A stretch of 64,000 bases of DNA, from positions 1 through 64,000 of the forward strand of contig JACPGT010000005.1 in the NCBI GenBank assembly GCA_016188965.1, written 5' to 3'. This stretch comes from Microcaldota archaeon (lineage in GTDB: Archaea; Micrarchaeota; Micrarchaeia; Norongarragalinales; Norongarragalinaceae). A program made the position numbers and the translations under genes. The notes beneath the pieces were generated by a model, which worked only from the letters and a program-made list of their open reading frames with translations, did no database searches and was not told where the DNA came from. Below, piece after piece: positions 19,261-29,337 of the stretch; the stretch's first letter is position 1; each line of letters begins with the position of its first letter.

Positions 19261-20223
19261 ATGAAAAAAACACTTTTGTTCATAACTTTAGCCGCAATGC
19301 TGATTTTCGGATGCACATCCTACCGGCCCGATTCAAGCCAAATCAACCCGACCTCCACAAACTGGCCTTCACCAAAACCAACCCATGCGCCCACGGCATC
19401 GCCGGCCATGCCATCCTCAAGCCCCGCCCCTTCCGCCACCGTCGTTTCCTGCGTCCCGGAAGGCGGCCTCATTTCCGACGCGATAATTCCAAACGAACCG
19501 GTTTTGCGATGCTGCCCCGGCCTCAAGCAAGTCCCTTCCGAAGGAAGAGAAGGTGCCACATGCGTCAAAACCGATGAGATGCCTACTCCATCCGTTACGC
19601 CCGCGCCTTCGGACCCGGCCGTTGCCAACTATTGTAAAGATTCCTCCGAGCTTGTCCAAGTTTCCGTCAAGCGATGCAACTTAAACGGACGCCTTGTTTA
19701 CTCGGTATCCCAGTCGCTTACGGAAGTCATAATGGAAGGCGGATGGGGAACGACATATTATGAATCAAACGGCACGAAAATAGGAAGCTTCGGCGACCCC
19801 GGAGCGAGATACGCCAATGGCTCGTCAGCAAATCAAGACAATGCATTTTTCAAATTCATCAGCGGGCTGGCCTCCACCTGCGACCAGGACAACCTCTGCC
19901 CCACGCCAACTCACCCACCAATACCGGCCGCCTTGACCGCAGTCTGCCAAACGGATTCCGGCGTCCGCGTAGATTTATACGCCTGCCAGCCGGAAAATGG
20001 GATTCCAATCTACGCAGCACACTACTACAAAGCATTCGGCTCAGGTTGGGGCGCCAACGGCGTCAGATTCTTCTACGCCAATGGATCGACGCGCATGGAA
20101 TCCATGAGTGGGCCGGTCAGCGAAGCGTTCCAGGAATACCAACGCGACGCCCACTGCCGGTACCCCGACCTCTGTCCACCCGCACCTGCCGCAACATCCG
20201 AGCCCGGGCAGCCCAATCCGTAA
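19261..20223 (+). CDS. Putative lipoprotein with duplicated Cys-containing domain
   Basis: Lipobox-like LIFGC, Ser/Pro linker, two related repeats. Confidence 0.75.
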   Translation: MKKTLLFITLAAMLIFGCTSYRPDSSQINPTSTNWPSPKPTHAPTASPAMPSSSPAPSATVVSCVPEGGLISDAIIPNEPVLRCCPGLKQVPSEGREGATCVKTDEMPTPSVTPAPSDPAVANYCKDSSELVQVSVKRCNLNGRLVYSVSQSLTEVIMEGGWGTTYYESNGTKIGSFGDPGARYANGSSANQDNAFFKFISGLASTCDQDNLCPTPTHPPIPAALTAVCQTDSGVRVDLYACQPENGIPIYAAHYYKAFGSGWGANGVRFFYANGSTRMESMSGPVSEAFQEYQRDAHCRYPDLCPPAPAATSEPGQPNP

Positions 20224-20360
20224 ATTTTTAATAGGGGCTCGACAAGACAATAACGCTGGTTTTAAGCGAAAACAATGGGCTAGAAGCCACAGGCTCCAAA
20301 AAAGCCGCCTTTGCGATCAACACTTGAAAATGCAGCAATCCAATCGAGGTGCACCAAACT

Positions 20361-22019
20361 ATGCAGCAAGGACAACTGAATGGACAACAAGTACTCGTAC
20401 TGCCGGAAGGCTCCAGCCGCGTATTGGGCCGAGACGCGCAGCGCACCAACATCGCCGTCGGCTACGCCGTGGCCTCCGCCGTCAAGTCAACGCTTGGCCC
20501 GCGGGGCATGGACAAGATGATGGTCTCCGAAATGGGCGACATCGTCATCACCAACGACGGCGCCACCATCCTCAAGGAAATGAACGTTGAGCACCCCGCC
20601 GCCAAAATGATGGTCGAAATCGCCAAGACGCAGGACGAGGAAGTCGGCGACGGCACCACCACCGCCGTCGTCATCGCAGGCGAACTGCTCAAGAAAGCCC
20701 TGGAGTTGTTGGACCAGGACGTGCACGCATCCACCATCATCTCCGGATACAAACTGGCCTCGGCGCAAGCCATCCAGACGTTGTACGACGTGGCCGAGAA
20801 CGTGGCCATGGACGACAAAGCCATGCTGCAAAAAATCGCCGCCGTATCCATGGGCTCCAAGACGGTCGCCTCCGGAACGGCCAAAGAAACGCTGGCCAAG
20901 CTGGTCGTCGACGCCGTCACGCAAGTCGCCGAAAAGAAAGACGGCAAATTCACCGTGGACAAAGAATACATCAAGATCGAAAAGAAGCAAGGCGGCGACG
21001 TTCAGATGACGACGCTCATCGGCGGCGTCCTGGTGGACAAAGAAGTCGTCCACCCCGGCATGCCCAAGAAGCTCGAAAAGGCCAAGATCGCTTTGCTTGA
21101 CGCCGCGCTCGAAATCGAGAAGACGGAAACCGACGCCCGCATCAGCATCACCTCGCCGGACCAGATGACGGCCTTCTTGGAACAGGAAGAGAAGATGCTC
21201 AAGGACATGGTCGAGAAAGTCGCCGCATCCGGCGCCAACGTTCTGTTCTGCCAGAAAGGCATCGACGACGTCGCCCAGCACTACCTGGCCAAGAAAGGCA
21301 TCCTGTCGGCACGCCGCGTCAAGAAATCCGACATGGAAAAGTTGGCGCGCGCCACGGGTGCCCGCGTCACCACGACGCTGGAAGACCTCTCGGACGACGA
21401 CCTGGGTTTTGCCGGCATCGTCGAAGAGCGCAAAGTCGCCGGCGAGCACATGGTCTTCGTCGAGAAATGCAAGGACCCCAAGAGCGTGACCCTGCTGGTC
21501 CGCGGCGGCACCGAGCATGTCATCGACGAGGCCGAACGCGCGCTGGTCGACGCCATCGGCGCTGTTTCGTCCGCCATCCAGGAAGGCAAATACGTCACCG
21601 GCGGCGGCTCCATAGACACGGAACTGGCCATGCGCCTCCGCAAGTACGCCACGCAAGTCGGCGGACGCGAACAGTTGGCCATCACGGCCTTTGCCGAAGC
21701 GTTGGAAGTCATCCCGCGCACGTTGGCGGAATCCTGCGGCTTGGACTCGATCGACACGCTGGTCGACTTGCGCTCCAAGCACGAGAAAGGCCAAAAGACA
21801 CTCGGCATCGACGTTTTGAAGAGCAAGGTCGGCGACTTGAAAGCCGCGGGCGTGTTTGAGCCGCTCAAGGTCAAGAAGCAGGCTTTGCAGAGCGCCTCCG
21901 AAGTGACGGAAATGATCCTCCGCATCGACGACATCATCGCCAGCAAAGGCAAATCCGGCGGCGGCAAGGGCGGAGCCGGCGGAATGGGCGGCGGCGAAGG
22001 CATGGACATGGGCATGTAA
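20361..22019 (+). CDS. thsA: Thermosome subunit (group II chaperonin)
   Basis: [39 protein letters not shown]; Gly-Met-rich tail. Confidence 0.95.
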   Translation: MQQGQLNGQQVLVLPEGSSRVLGRDAQRTNIAVGYAVASAVKSTLGPRGMDKMMVSEMGDIVITNDGATILKEMNVEHPAAKMMVEIAKTQDEEVGDGTTTAVVIAGELLKKALELLDQDVHASTIISGYKLASAQAIQTLYDVAENVAMDDKAMLQKIAAVSMGSKTVASGTAKETLAKLVVDAVTQVAEKKDGKFTVDKEYIKIEKKQGGDVQMTTLIGGVLVDKEVVHPGMPKKLEKAKIALLDAALEIEKTETDARISITSPDQMTAFLEQEEKMLKDMVEKVAASGANVLFCQKGIDDVAQHYLAKKGILSARRVKKSDMEKLARATGARVTTTLEDLSDDDLGFAGIVEERKVAGEHMVFVEKCKDPKSVTLLVRGGTEHVIDEAERALVDAIGAVSSAIQEGKYVTGGGSIDTELAMRLRKYATQVGGREQLAITAFAEALEVIPRTLAESCGLDSIDTLVDLRSKHEKGQKTLGIDVLKSKVGDLKAAGVFEPLKVKKQALQSASEVTEMILRIDDIIASKGKSGGGKGGAGGMGGGEGMDMGM

Positions 22020-22168
22020 GTGCCTGACGTCCAAAGCCGAAAGCCAACAACACCAAACGGCCGAAACCGGCCCTCTTTTTCTTTTTTTCCAAGAAGGGGC
22101 GCAAAAACACCCCGACTTCTTTTTCTCAAACCCACAAAATCAATAATAAACCGCGACACGCCAAGACA

Positions 22169-22675
22169 GTGAATATGGCATCTTCAGAAGTTTCGCGCTC
22201 AATCCACCACGTCCTTTCCCGGCTGAAAGAACACCTGCAACCCTTGGACCCCAGCGACGTGGCCGCCACCCGGCCGCATCAAATCGAAGTCAACCCGAAC
22301 AACCGCCGCGAGATGGAATCACACGGCTACGTCTACCACGAACCCCTGCCCGGCACCCGCCGGGAACCGTTCTACAAATGGAAGCTGGGTCGAACGCCCA
22401 CTTACAAAAGCCCGCAACCGGAGCCCAAGGAAAAAGGAAGAGACCGCACGGGCTACGTCCTGTTCGGAACACTTAAGACCGAGCCGACGGAATTCATCCA
22501 AGCCCTGGAAGAATTGGAAGCCCACCTGCACCAACACGGACACGCCGTCAACGTCTACCAACAAGGCGCACTCGTCGCCCTGCATCCGTTCTTCGAACAC
22601 GCTTACGGCCAAGGCCCAAACGCGGTCGACATCGAAAACGCCTGGTTCGGAAAGCGCAAAGGAACGGCCAAATAA
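22169..22675 (+). CDS. Hypothetical protein
   Basis: 168 aa ORF, codon usage like neighbours. Confidence 0.6.
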   Translation: MNMASSEVSRSIHHVLSRLKEHLQPLDPSDVAATRPHQIEVNPNNRREMESHGYVYHEPLPGTRREPFYKWKLGRTPTYKSPQPEPKEKGRDRTGYVLFGTLKTEPTEFIQALEELEAHLHQHGHAVNVYQQGALVALHPFFEHAYGQGPNAVDIENAWFGKRKGTAK

Positions 22676-22754
22676 AACTTAAGACCAAAAAAGCGACAGG
22701 AGCCACTGCGGAGTTTGGCATCGTGGGCGGCAGCCCCGATGCTATTGCTCAAAA

Positions 22755-22859
22755 CGGGCCCGGAGGGATTTGAACCCTCGACTTCCTGCTGTCTTCAAGC
22801 CGCCGGTTCGGGCGGCGTTTAGAAGGCAGGCACTCTGATCCAGGCTGAGTTACGGGCCC
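22755..22859 (-). tRNA. tRNA-Arg(UCU) with 29-nt intron (22791-22819)
   Basis: GGGCCCG/CGGGCCC acceptor, CCUGC-CUUCUA|intron|A-GCAGG anticodon arm, bulge-helix-bulge with CUUC/GAAG central helix. Confidence 0.92.
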
Positions 22860-22953
22860 ACAAGCTCGAAACTAGGGTTTCCAGCATACAACGTGTGCCG
22901 AAACGTTTTATTAAACGCGTCGCGCTAAGCACCCATCAACCAATCAAACTTAG

Positions 22954-23877
22954 GTGAATCGCATGGGCAAAGTAGGCAAGGCAATCAGGGCGACGATAGC
23001 CGCCGCATTCATTCTACACGGATTGGCGGGCCCGGCCGGCACGCAAGAACACGGACACGATGACGCCGTCACGCAACCGGCAACACCCAGCGTGCACGTG
23101 GAGAAGATGAAAGCGGGAAATGAAAACTTCGTCCGGCTTCACGGAAGGGAGTACCGCCTCGTGCACTCCAAAGGACAACAACCCTCACTCATCGTCATGC
23201 AGTGCGCCGATTCGCGCGACGACCTCGTGACGCAGGCGCAACTTCCGCCAGGCTATGCGTTTGAAATGGGCGTCAACGCCGGAAACATCATCAACACCGA
23301 AGAGGCGTCACTAGTGGCCAACATTATCTATCATCTGAAGCACCTCAAAGGCCAGAACCGGGCCTACGTCGTCATGGGGCATTACGGCTGCGGCGGCATC
23401 AAGGGATTGGACGAATGGGAGCATTTGGAGCCGGAAATCGCGAAACACCTCCGCCTTGCGCTTCCGGCCAAAGAATTCGTCGAAAAGCAATTGCGCAACC
23501 GCAGGCTCAACGTCAGCGAGGAAACGCGGCACCGCATGATCGTCGAAGCCAACGTATTGGCTCAAATCAGGAACCTGATGAGCATCCAGCAAGTCCGCAG
23601 CGCGGTGGAGCAGAGGCACTTAGCCGTCATGCCGGTCATCTCGGACATCAACACCGGCGAACTACACTTCGGCCTTCCCACGCTGCAGCAACACGGCCTG
23701 TTGGAACACGCCAAAGCCGAATTCGGCATCCAGAAATGGCTCCAAGGCCAGCACCGGTTGCAAGACCAACAATTAGCACGATTGGGTCCGTTCCGACCGC
23801 AGGACCGACGGATGCCGGCCGAGTCACGCAACTTTCCGAAAACACGCGTGCGGCCCACCGCGTTCAGACGCAAATAA
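22954..23877 (+). CDS. Beta-carbonic anhydrase-like protein with N-terminal signal peptide
   Basis: CADSRDD and GHYGCGG motifs; hydrophobic N-terminus. Confidence 0.75.
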   Translation: MNRMGKVGKAIRATIAAAFILHGLAGPAGTQEHGHDDAVTQPATPSVHVEKMKAGNENFVRLHGREYRLVHSKGQQPSLIVMQCADSRDDLVTQAQLPPGYAFEMGVNAGNIINTEEASLVANIIYHLKHLKGQNRAYVVMGHYGCGGIKGLDEWEHLEPEIAKHLRLALPAKEFVEKQLRNRRLNVSEETRHRMIVEANVLAQIRNLMSIQQVRSAVEQRHLAVMPVISDINTGELHFGLPTLQQHGLLEHAKAEFGIQKWLQGQHRLQDQQLARLGPFRPQDRRMPAESRNFPKTRVRPTAFRRK

Positions 23878-23933
23878 GTCAACGCAAAGACTCCGAGCTC
23901 AACCCGCGTCCGCCAACACGGCGGTAGCCGCGT

Positions 23934-24245
23934 TCACCATCCGCGGAAGTACTGGTGGATTGCCGTGTAGAAGCCGCTCCATTGGTAAGCGAAGTGCGCC
24001 AAACCGGCCAGCAACAGGGGAATGGACAGCCATTTGAGGGCGTCGTACTTCTTCCACACCAGGTAGGCCAAAGCCGCGAAAGGCGAAATGACGGCCCATA
24101 GAAGCAGGATGCGGAATTCGTGGTCCCCCAAGAGCGTACGGGCCTCCAAGGCGACGCTTGAAAAATAGGACGGAGGCTGAGCGCTTTCCCCGTTGAGCGT
24201 GGTCTGTTTGACGCTGACAATCCGAGGCAAGCGCTCGTCCAACAT
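23934..24245 (-). CDS. Small membrane protein
   Basis: 103 aa with two hydrophobic segments. Confidence 0.5.
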   Translation of the reverse strand: MLDERLPRIVSVKQTTLNGESAQPPSYFSSVALEARTLLGDHEFRILLLWAVISPFAALAYLVWKKYDALKWLSIPLLLAGLAHFAYQWSGFYTAIHQYFRGW

Positions 24246-24400
24246 GCCTCCAGTAAGGCCAGCGCAAATAAAAGCGTATTTAGGGAAGGGCGGTCGGAAT
24301 TGGAGGAAACGATGAAAAAAGCCAATCCGAAACCGAAGCAACGGAAAGACCAAAACGTTATTGAGCCGACGCGACCGATACAAACCCGGTGAATTCCCCC

Positions 24401-25192
24401 ATGGCAATCCGGCCTCTACAACTATCTCGAGAACGGCTTTCCGGGCCCGTCGCAAGCCACTTGGAAGAAGGCGTCCGAAGCGGAAAACTGAGGCGCGACC
24501 AAGTCGACCGATTCATGCAAAAGTACGTCGAGCTTCACGACCGCCTGCCGGAGCCGAGCATGAAGCAAAGCTTCGTGAACTTGATGCGCAACGTCAAGCC
24601 CGGAGCACAACCAATGCAAACACTCCAGGCAGTCCGCTACGGGCTATCCCATTTCGAAAACAAGGGCGAGCGTTTTTTGCCGGAAGAACACGAAGACCGG
24701 AAAATGGGATTCGAACGACACGGAGGTCTGGGCCCGGACATGCTGGCCGACATCGGAATCGAACCGGGACAACACGCCCACACGACGTATCATTTCCTCA
24801 CGCCCCATGGACCCAGAGAACTGGGATATGAAGAGGAAAACCAAATGACGCGCGTGCTGGGCGAAGGCAACACAGCGCTGGAACGCTTGGCCCGCCACGC
24901 GGAAAAAGAACCGGAAGAACTCTCAAAATCCATGCACGAAGCATTGCAGGCCGCCGACGTCAACTTCCAAGGCACACGCGGAGCGTTCCACGGCGTCGAC
25001 ATCGTCCGCAAAGGCGACGCCGTGGCGCTCCACGTCCACGCCATCCACCTACCCAACAGCCAAGGAAAACCACGTGGACCCGAACACGTCGTCATACCCA
25101 TCGGAAAGCAAAGCTTAACCTTAGCACGGCAAGTCCGCGACTACATCAAAGAGGCCACCGGAAAAAATGTTCCACGCCTCAAAACGCAATAA
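24401..25192 (+). CDS. Hypothetical protein
   Basis: 263 aa ORF. Confidence 0.6.
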   Translation: MAIRPLQLSRERLSGPVASHLEEGVRSGKLRRDQVDRFMQKYVELHDRLPEPSMKQSFVNLMRNVKPGAQPMQTLQAVRYGLSHFENKGERFLPEEHEDRKMGFERHGGLGPDMLADIGIEPGQHAHTTYHFLTPHGPRELGYEEENQMTRVLGEGNTALERLARHAEKEPEELSKSMHEALQAADVNFQGTRGAFHGVDIVRKGDAVALHVHAIHLPNSQGKPRGPEHVVIPIGKQSLTLARQVRDYIKEATGKNVPRLKTQ

Positions 25193-25216
25193 CAAAAAAA
25201 GAAAAAAAAAGAATAA

Positions 25217-25289
25217 TGGGGGATCTGAGATTCGAACTCAGGTCACGTCCACCCCAAGGACGAAGGATGCCAGGCTACCCCAATCCCCC
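25217..25289 (-). tRNA. tRNA-Pro(GGG)
   Basis: GGGGGAT acceptor, CGTCC-TTGGGGT-GGACG anticodon arm, GTTCGAATC T-loop. Confidence 0.93.
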
Positions 25290-25486
25290 AATTTTCAGCG
25301 GCGCGGCCGTCGACGACGATAGCCACTACCGGCCCCTAACCCTTTGGGTTACTCGGCTAGAAGACGGAACAAAATAGTGCTCCCATAGGCTTTTTAGGGT
25401 TTCTTGAACGCCCGCCGGACGGCCGCTCAACACAACGCCTGACCAAAACGAATCCGTTTTTACAGGACAAACACCACAATACAACC

Positions 25487-26035
25487 ATGCGAAACGCCGC
25501 GTTTTTCACCCTGCTGGCCGCCATCCTGCTCTTCGGCTGCGTAAGCAACCCAACGCCAGCCCCCGTGCCGACCGTCAGCGTCTTTCTGCCCGCGCCCAGC
25601 GCCACGGCCAGCCCGACGGCATCCGCCACCGCCGTCATCACCGCCATGCCGTCGCCTACCGCAACGCCCACGGACCAAGGACCGCCGTCGGACATCGTCT
25701 ACGCCGATTACGGACAGAAATTCACTCTCATCGAGGGCCAGCGCGCCGTGTTCGAACAAGGCGGAGTCCTGCTTTGGTTCACCAACGTGTCCGACTCGCG
25801 CTGCCCCACCGGCGTGCAATGCATATGGGCCGGAGTCGCCAGCGTCAAGACGAGCATGCAAAGCGGCGCGGCGCAGGCCTCGTTCACCCTCATCGCGGGT
25901 CAGAACGCGACGGCCGTCACGCTCAACGGGCCGAAGTACCTGGCCCGCGTGGAATCCGTCACGCCGTATCCGGCGTACCCGGGCAAGATACCACTGTCGG
26001 ACTATCGCGTGACTTTCACCGTGGTAAAAAAATAA
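25487..26035 (+). CDS. Putative lipoprotein
   Basis: Lipobox LLFGC, Ala/Pro/Thr-rich linker, DSRCPTGVQCIWAG. Confidence 0.7.
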   Translation: MRNAAFFTLLAAILLFGCVSNPTPAPVPTVSVFLPAPSATASPTASATAVITAMPSPTATPTDQGPPSDIVYADYGQKFTLIEGQRAVFEQGGVLLWFTNVSDSRCPTGVQCIWAGVASVKTSMQSGAAQASFTLIAGQNATAVTLNGPKYLARVESVTPYPAYPGKIPLSDYRVTFTVVKK

Positions 26036-26086
26036 TCCGAGGGCCAACAGGACAACCTTTTTTAGCCGGCCGACAATTCTGACTGC

Positions 26087-27145
26087 ATGAAAAAAGTACT
26101 CGTCGGGCTAGTACTGCTCGGCGCCATCCTGACGGCCTACGTCCTATTCCTGCCGCCAAAGCCCGTCCTTTACTCCGACACATACTACGGCCAACTCAAG
26201 GCCGCGTGCGCCAACGCGACGGACGCGGCCTGCTGCCAGGCATCTGTCCAACGCATGGAAGCCGGCGGCTACCGATTAGCGGAAAACAAGCAATGCCCCG
26301 AAAGCCTTTCAGCCGACACGCTCAAGTGTCCCGGCAGCTATACCTGGTGCGCGGGCGACGTCACGGGTTCGGCCATTCAATTCCGGGGAAAGACCCTGGC
26401 GCGAGGAGAAAAAATCGTGCTCGCAATGGACCCTTTCGGAAACCATTTCGTCACATTCGTTTCCATGCAAGGCCAAACCGTGACCCTCGAATACCCCGAC
26501 ACGCTGGCTGGAAAACCACCCCACCCCGGGCCCTGCACGCAAGCCGCCGAAAAGACATACCGCCAAGAGTTCGCCGATGGAGACTGCCTGACGACCAATA
26601 CCTGCGACTCCGGAAAAAACGTCTGCTTCAACATCAAGACGGAAGGCACGACAACCACCCTGGATTATGCCGTCACGCAAGGATTCACTGGACTTAACCC
26701 CCCGACACCTACTCCAACCGGCACAGACTGCCCTCAATACAGCCCTACTGCACCGGGGTGGTGCGCCAACGGCACGACATTACCCGGAGAAATCGACGGG
26801 AACGGCTGCCGAGGTCCGCCACGATGCGAAACCAAACCCAAGCCTGAAATGGGCGGTGCTCTGGACACATGGACGCTGACGCAAGGACAAGTGACTCCAG
26901 CTTGCGGCTATTTGATACGCTACAACGGCATTATCCGCGCGCCGGGAACCAAATCCGACTGGTTCCACTCGTTCGACATACTCGACGAATCAACCAACGT
27001 GCTGGAATCCCTATCCACGTGGGGAACGCACGAACACGTGATGCGTTCACAAACGCTCAAAGACCAAACGATCAGCATCATCGTCAAAAACATCGAAGAA
27101 ACTCCACCATACCCCGCCCACGTGGCCATCGACTGCGGCATCTGA
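26087..27145 (+). CDS. Secreted/membrane-anchored Cys-rich protein
   Basis: N-terminal TM, PTPTPT linker, C-terminal domain shared with 29338..29721. Confidence 0.7.
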   Translation: MKKVLVGLVLLGAILTAYVLFLPPKPVLYSDTYYGQLKAACANATDAACCQASVQRMEAGGYRLAENKQCPESLSADTLKCPGSYTWCAGDVTGSAIQFRGKTLARGEKIVLAMDPFGNHFVTFVSMQGQTVTLEYPDTLAGKPPHPGPCTQAAEKTYRQEFADGDCLTTNTCDSGKNVCFNIKTEGTTTTLDYAVTQGFTGLNPPTPTPTGTDCPQYSPTAPGWCANGTTLPGEIDGNGCRGPPRCETKPKPEMGGALDTWTLTQGQVTPACGYLIRYNGIIRAPGTKSDWFHSFDILDESTNVLESLSTWGTHEHVMRSQTLKDQTISIIVKNIEETPPYPAHVAIDCGI

Positions 27146-27406
27146 ATTGCCCGCAACGAAATAATAGATCGAGACCAGCGACGCCCAACGGCCTTGAAGA
27201 GAACGCTCCGAAGGTAGCAACGCGGCGGGCGTCTTGAACAGGAACACGAACCCGGCCTTCGACCGAAGAACACCAACAGCTGCGAAGACCATCAAATCAA
27301 ACGGCTCAAAAATACGAGAGCAACGCGCCTCAACATCAAACCGGGCTACACACCCAAACGAAACAACGATACGTAACAATAATAAACGCGAAAAAAATAC
27401 GCGTTA

Positions 27407-29095
27407 GTGGAAAAAACGCCAGACCGCCACTGCCGTCGTGCCCAAGGGACGTTTGAATACGTGCTTCTCTTAGGCGGAAGCCTCCTGACGGTCACGATTG
27501 CGCTCTACGTCCTGACCCAGTCTGGACCCCAAATCGACGACAAGAACACCTGCCTTATCCAAGCCCGCAACGCGCTTACATGCTTCAACACCGACGGAAC
27601 CTTTGACAATACCAAAACATTCACCTACAAGACTCAAACATTGAAATGCGACTGCACGGCCGCATCGGCCGGCGTCCAAAGCCCTACGCTTACGGCAACC
27701 ACAACACCGACTCCAAGCCCGACACCGACGCCCACTCCTTCAGCCACGCCAACACCTACACCAACCGCAACGCCGACGCCAACCCTTACTGCAACTCCTA
27801 GTCCGACTCCCACGACCACCCCCACGCCGTCTCCAACTTCCACGCCAAGCGCAACGCCAACACCTACGCCGCTTCCCACGCCCTGCCCAGGAACCACCAT
27901 CTCGTGCGGACAACCCGGCCAATGCCAAACCTGTCCCAACCCCTCACCCGTAGCCGTATACAGCGCAAACACCTGTCAAGGAAACACGGTGGTAAGAACA
28001 AGAACCGACAACGTCGCCTACTGCAGCTACAACACCTGCGGCATAAAACAATCAATCCCAACCACCGAAACAATCCAAACCTGCACGGCCGCCCAATCAC
28101 CAACCTACAGCACAAACCACTGCACCGGAACCAGTCTCTACCGGACAAAAACCACCTACACCCCGACCTGCACCAACGGCGCCTGCAGCCAAACCCAAAC
28201 AAACACTGAAGACCTCGTGCAAAACCGCCCGGCACCAAACCCCGCATACACCTCCGGCCCCAACACCTGTCAAGGAAACACGGTGGTAAGAACAAGAACC
28301 GACAACGTCGCCTACTGCAGCTACAACACCTGCGGCATAAAACAATCAATCCCAACCACCGAAACAATCCAAACCTGCATAGCCCCCGCAACCTGCCAAA
28401 ATGGCGCCTGCGTTAGCCCCGCCATAACCGGCTGTCACATAGTACCACAAACAAGCACGTGGAACTATGGCTCCGAAGGATTTGCCACAGCACAATGCCC
28501 ATCTGGCGAGTCTGCTATCGGTGGAGGCGGATACTGCAACCCATCCGGGCTATATTCAAGCACGCCTTCTGCCACGGCCTACACAACCCACTGCTTCTGG
28601 GGAACGGCATACGCGAGCGCGGTGTGTTGCAAGGTTAATTCGCCAGCGTCGGTGAGAATTGTGTTAGGCGCTTCGGGCGCGTCAAGCCAAGCGTCCTGCC
28701 AGCCGAACGAAAAACTAACCGGAGGCGGAGGCGCATGCTCCGGATTGACGAACCAAGGGCTCTACCAGATAGAACCCTCGGGCAACGTGTTCACTGCGGC
28801 ATGCCAAAACGGCAACGCGATAGCTTATGCGGTCTGCTTAAACAACGCCGGCTCGACTAACATACAGCAATATACCGCAACCGGGAGCGGGAGCGCGACC
28901 GCCAACTGCGGCACAGGAACAATAACAGGCGGCGGCGGGGCTGGCCCCACAGACAAGTCAAACCCGTACATGACAACCAACTTATACAATTTGGAGATAG
29001 CGAACCCAATAACCAACGGGTTCAGCGTGCGCCGGTCAAACCCGCAATTGTCTGCGCCGCCTGTCAGAGCGGTCGCAATCTGCGCCACGCCCTGA
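27407..29095 (+). CDS. Large surface protein with class III-like (pilin) signal and Thr/Pro linker
   Basis: AQGTFEYVLLLGGSLL class III signal; long PTP tract; duplicated Cys domain; GGGG-containing C-terminal repeats; GTG start. Confidence 0.75.
   Translation: MEKTPDRHCRRAQGTFEYVLLLGGSLLTVTIALYVLTQSGPQIDDKNTCLIQARNALTCFNTDGTFDNTKTFTYKTQTLKCDCTAASAGVQSPTLTATTTPTPSPTPTPTPSATPTPTPTATPTPTLTATPSPTPTTTPTPSPTSTPSATPTPTPLPTPCPGTTISCGQPGQCQTCPNPSPVAVYSANTCQGNTVVRTRTDNVAYCSYNTCGIKQSIPTTETIQTCTAAQSPTYSTNHCTGTSLYRTKTTYTPTCTNGACSQTQTNTEDLVQNRPAPNPAYTSGPNTCQGNTVVRTRTDNVAYCSYNTCGIKQSIPTTETIQTCIAPATCQNGACVSPAITGCHIVPQTSTWNYGSEGFATAQCPSGESAIGGGGYCNPSGLYSSTPSATAYTTHCFWGTAYASAVCCKVNSPASVRIVLGASGASSQASCQPNEKLTGGGGACSGLTNQGLYQIEPSGNVFTAACQNGNAIAYAVCLNNAGSTNIQQYTATGSGSATANCGTGTITGGGGAGPTDKSNPYMTTNLYNLEIANPITNGFSVRRSNPQLSAPPVRAVAICATP
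27968..28085 (+). repeat. 118-bp direct repeat, copy 1 (copy 2 at 28262-28379)
   Basis: Base-for-base identical segments at offset 294 bp. Confidence 0.95.
28262..28379 (+). repeat. 118-bp direct repeat, copy 2
   Basis: Identical to 27968-28085. Confidence 0.95.
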
Positions 29096-29337
29096 ACCGA
29101 GCTGCCGTCAAAAAAAAACCCTGCTTGAAAAACGAAAGAATAAGACAAACTAATCAAAAACAAGGGCAACCCAAAAAAACAAGGCCGCCAATAAAAAAAA
29201 CAACTTCCACCATACAGCCCGAAAAACCGTCACTTCAAAAACCACGCAACGGCCTTTTCCAAACCAACAATCGAAAACGCATAACCACGAAACGCCTAAA
29301 ACAAAGCCTTTTACACACGATCGACTTTTCTGGATAT

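Noticed and set aside
20487-22034. 515-aa antisense ORF opposite the thermosome
   Set aside because: Shadow frame of a high-GC coding gene; His/Gly/Asp-biased composition is the mirror of the sense strand.
27634-27972. Minus ORF 27634..27972 (Val/Gly repeat protein)
   Set aside because: Complement of the Pro/Thr linker of 27407..29095.
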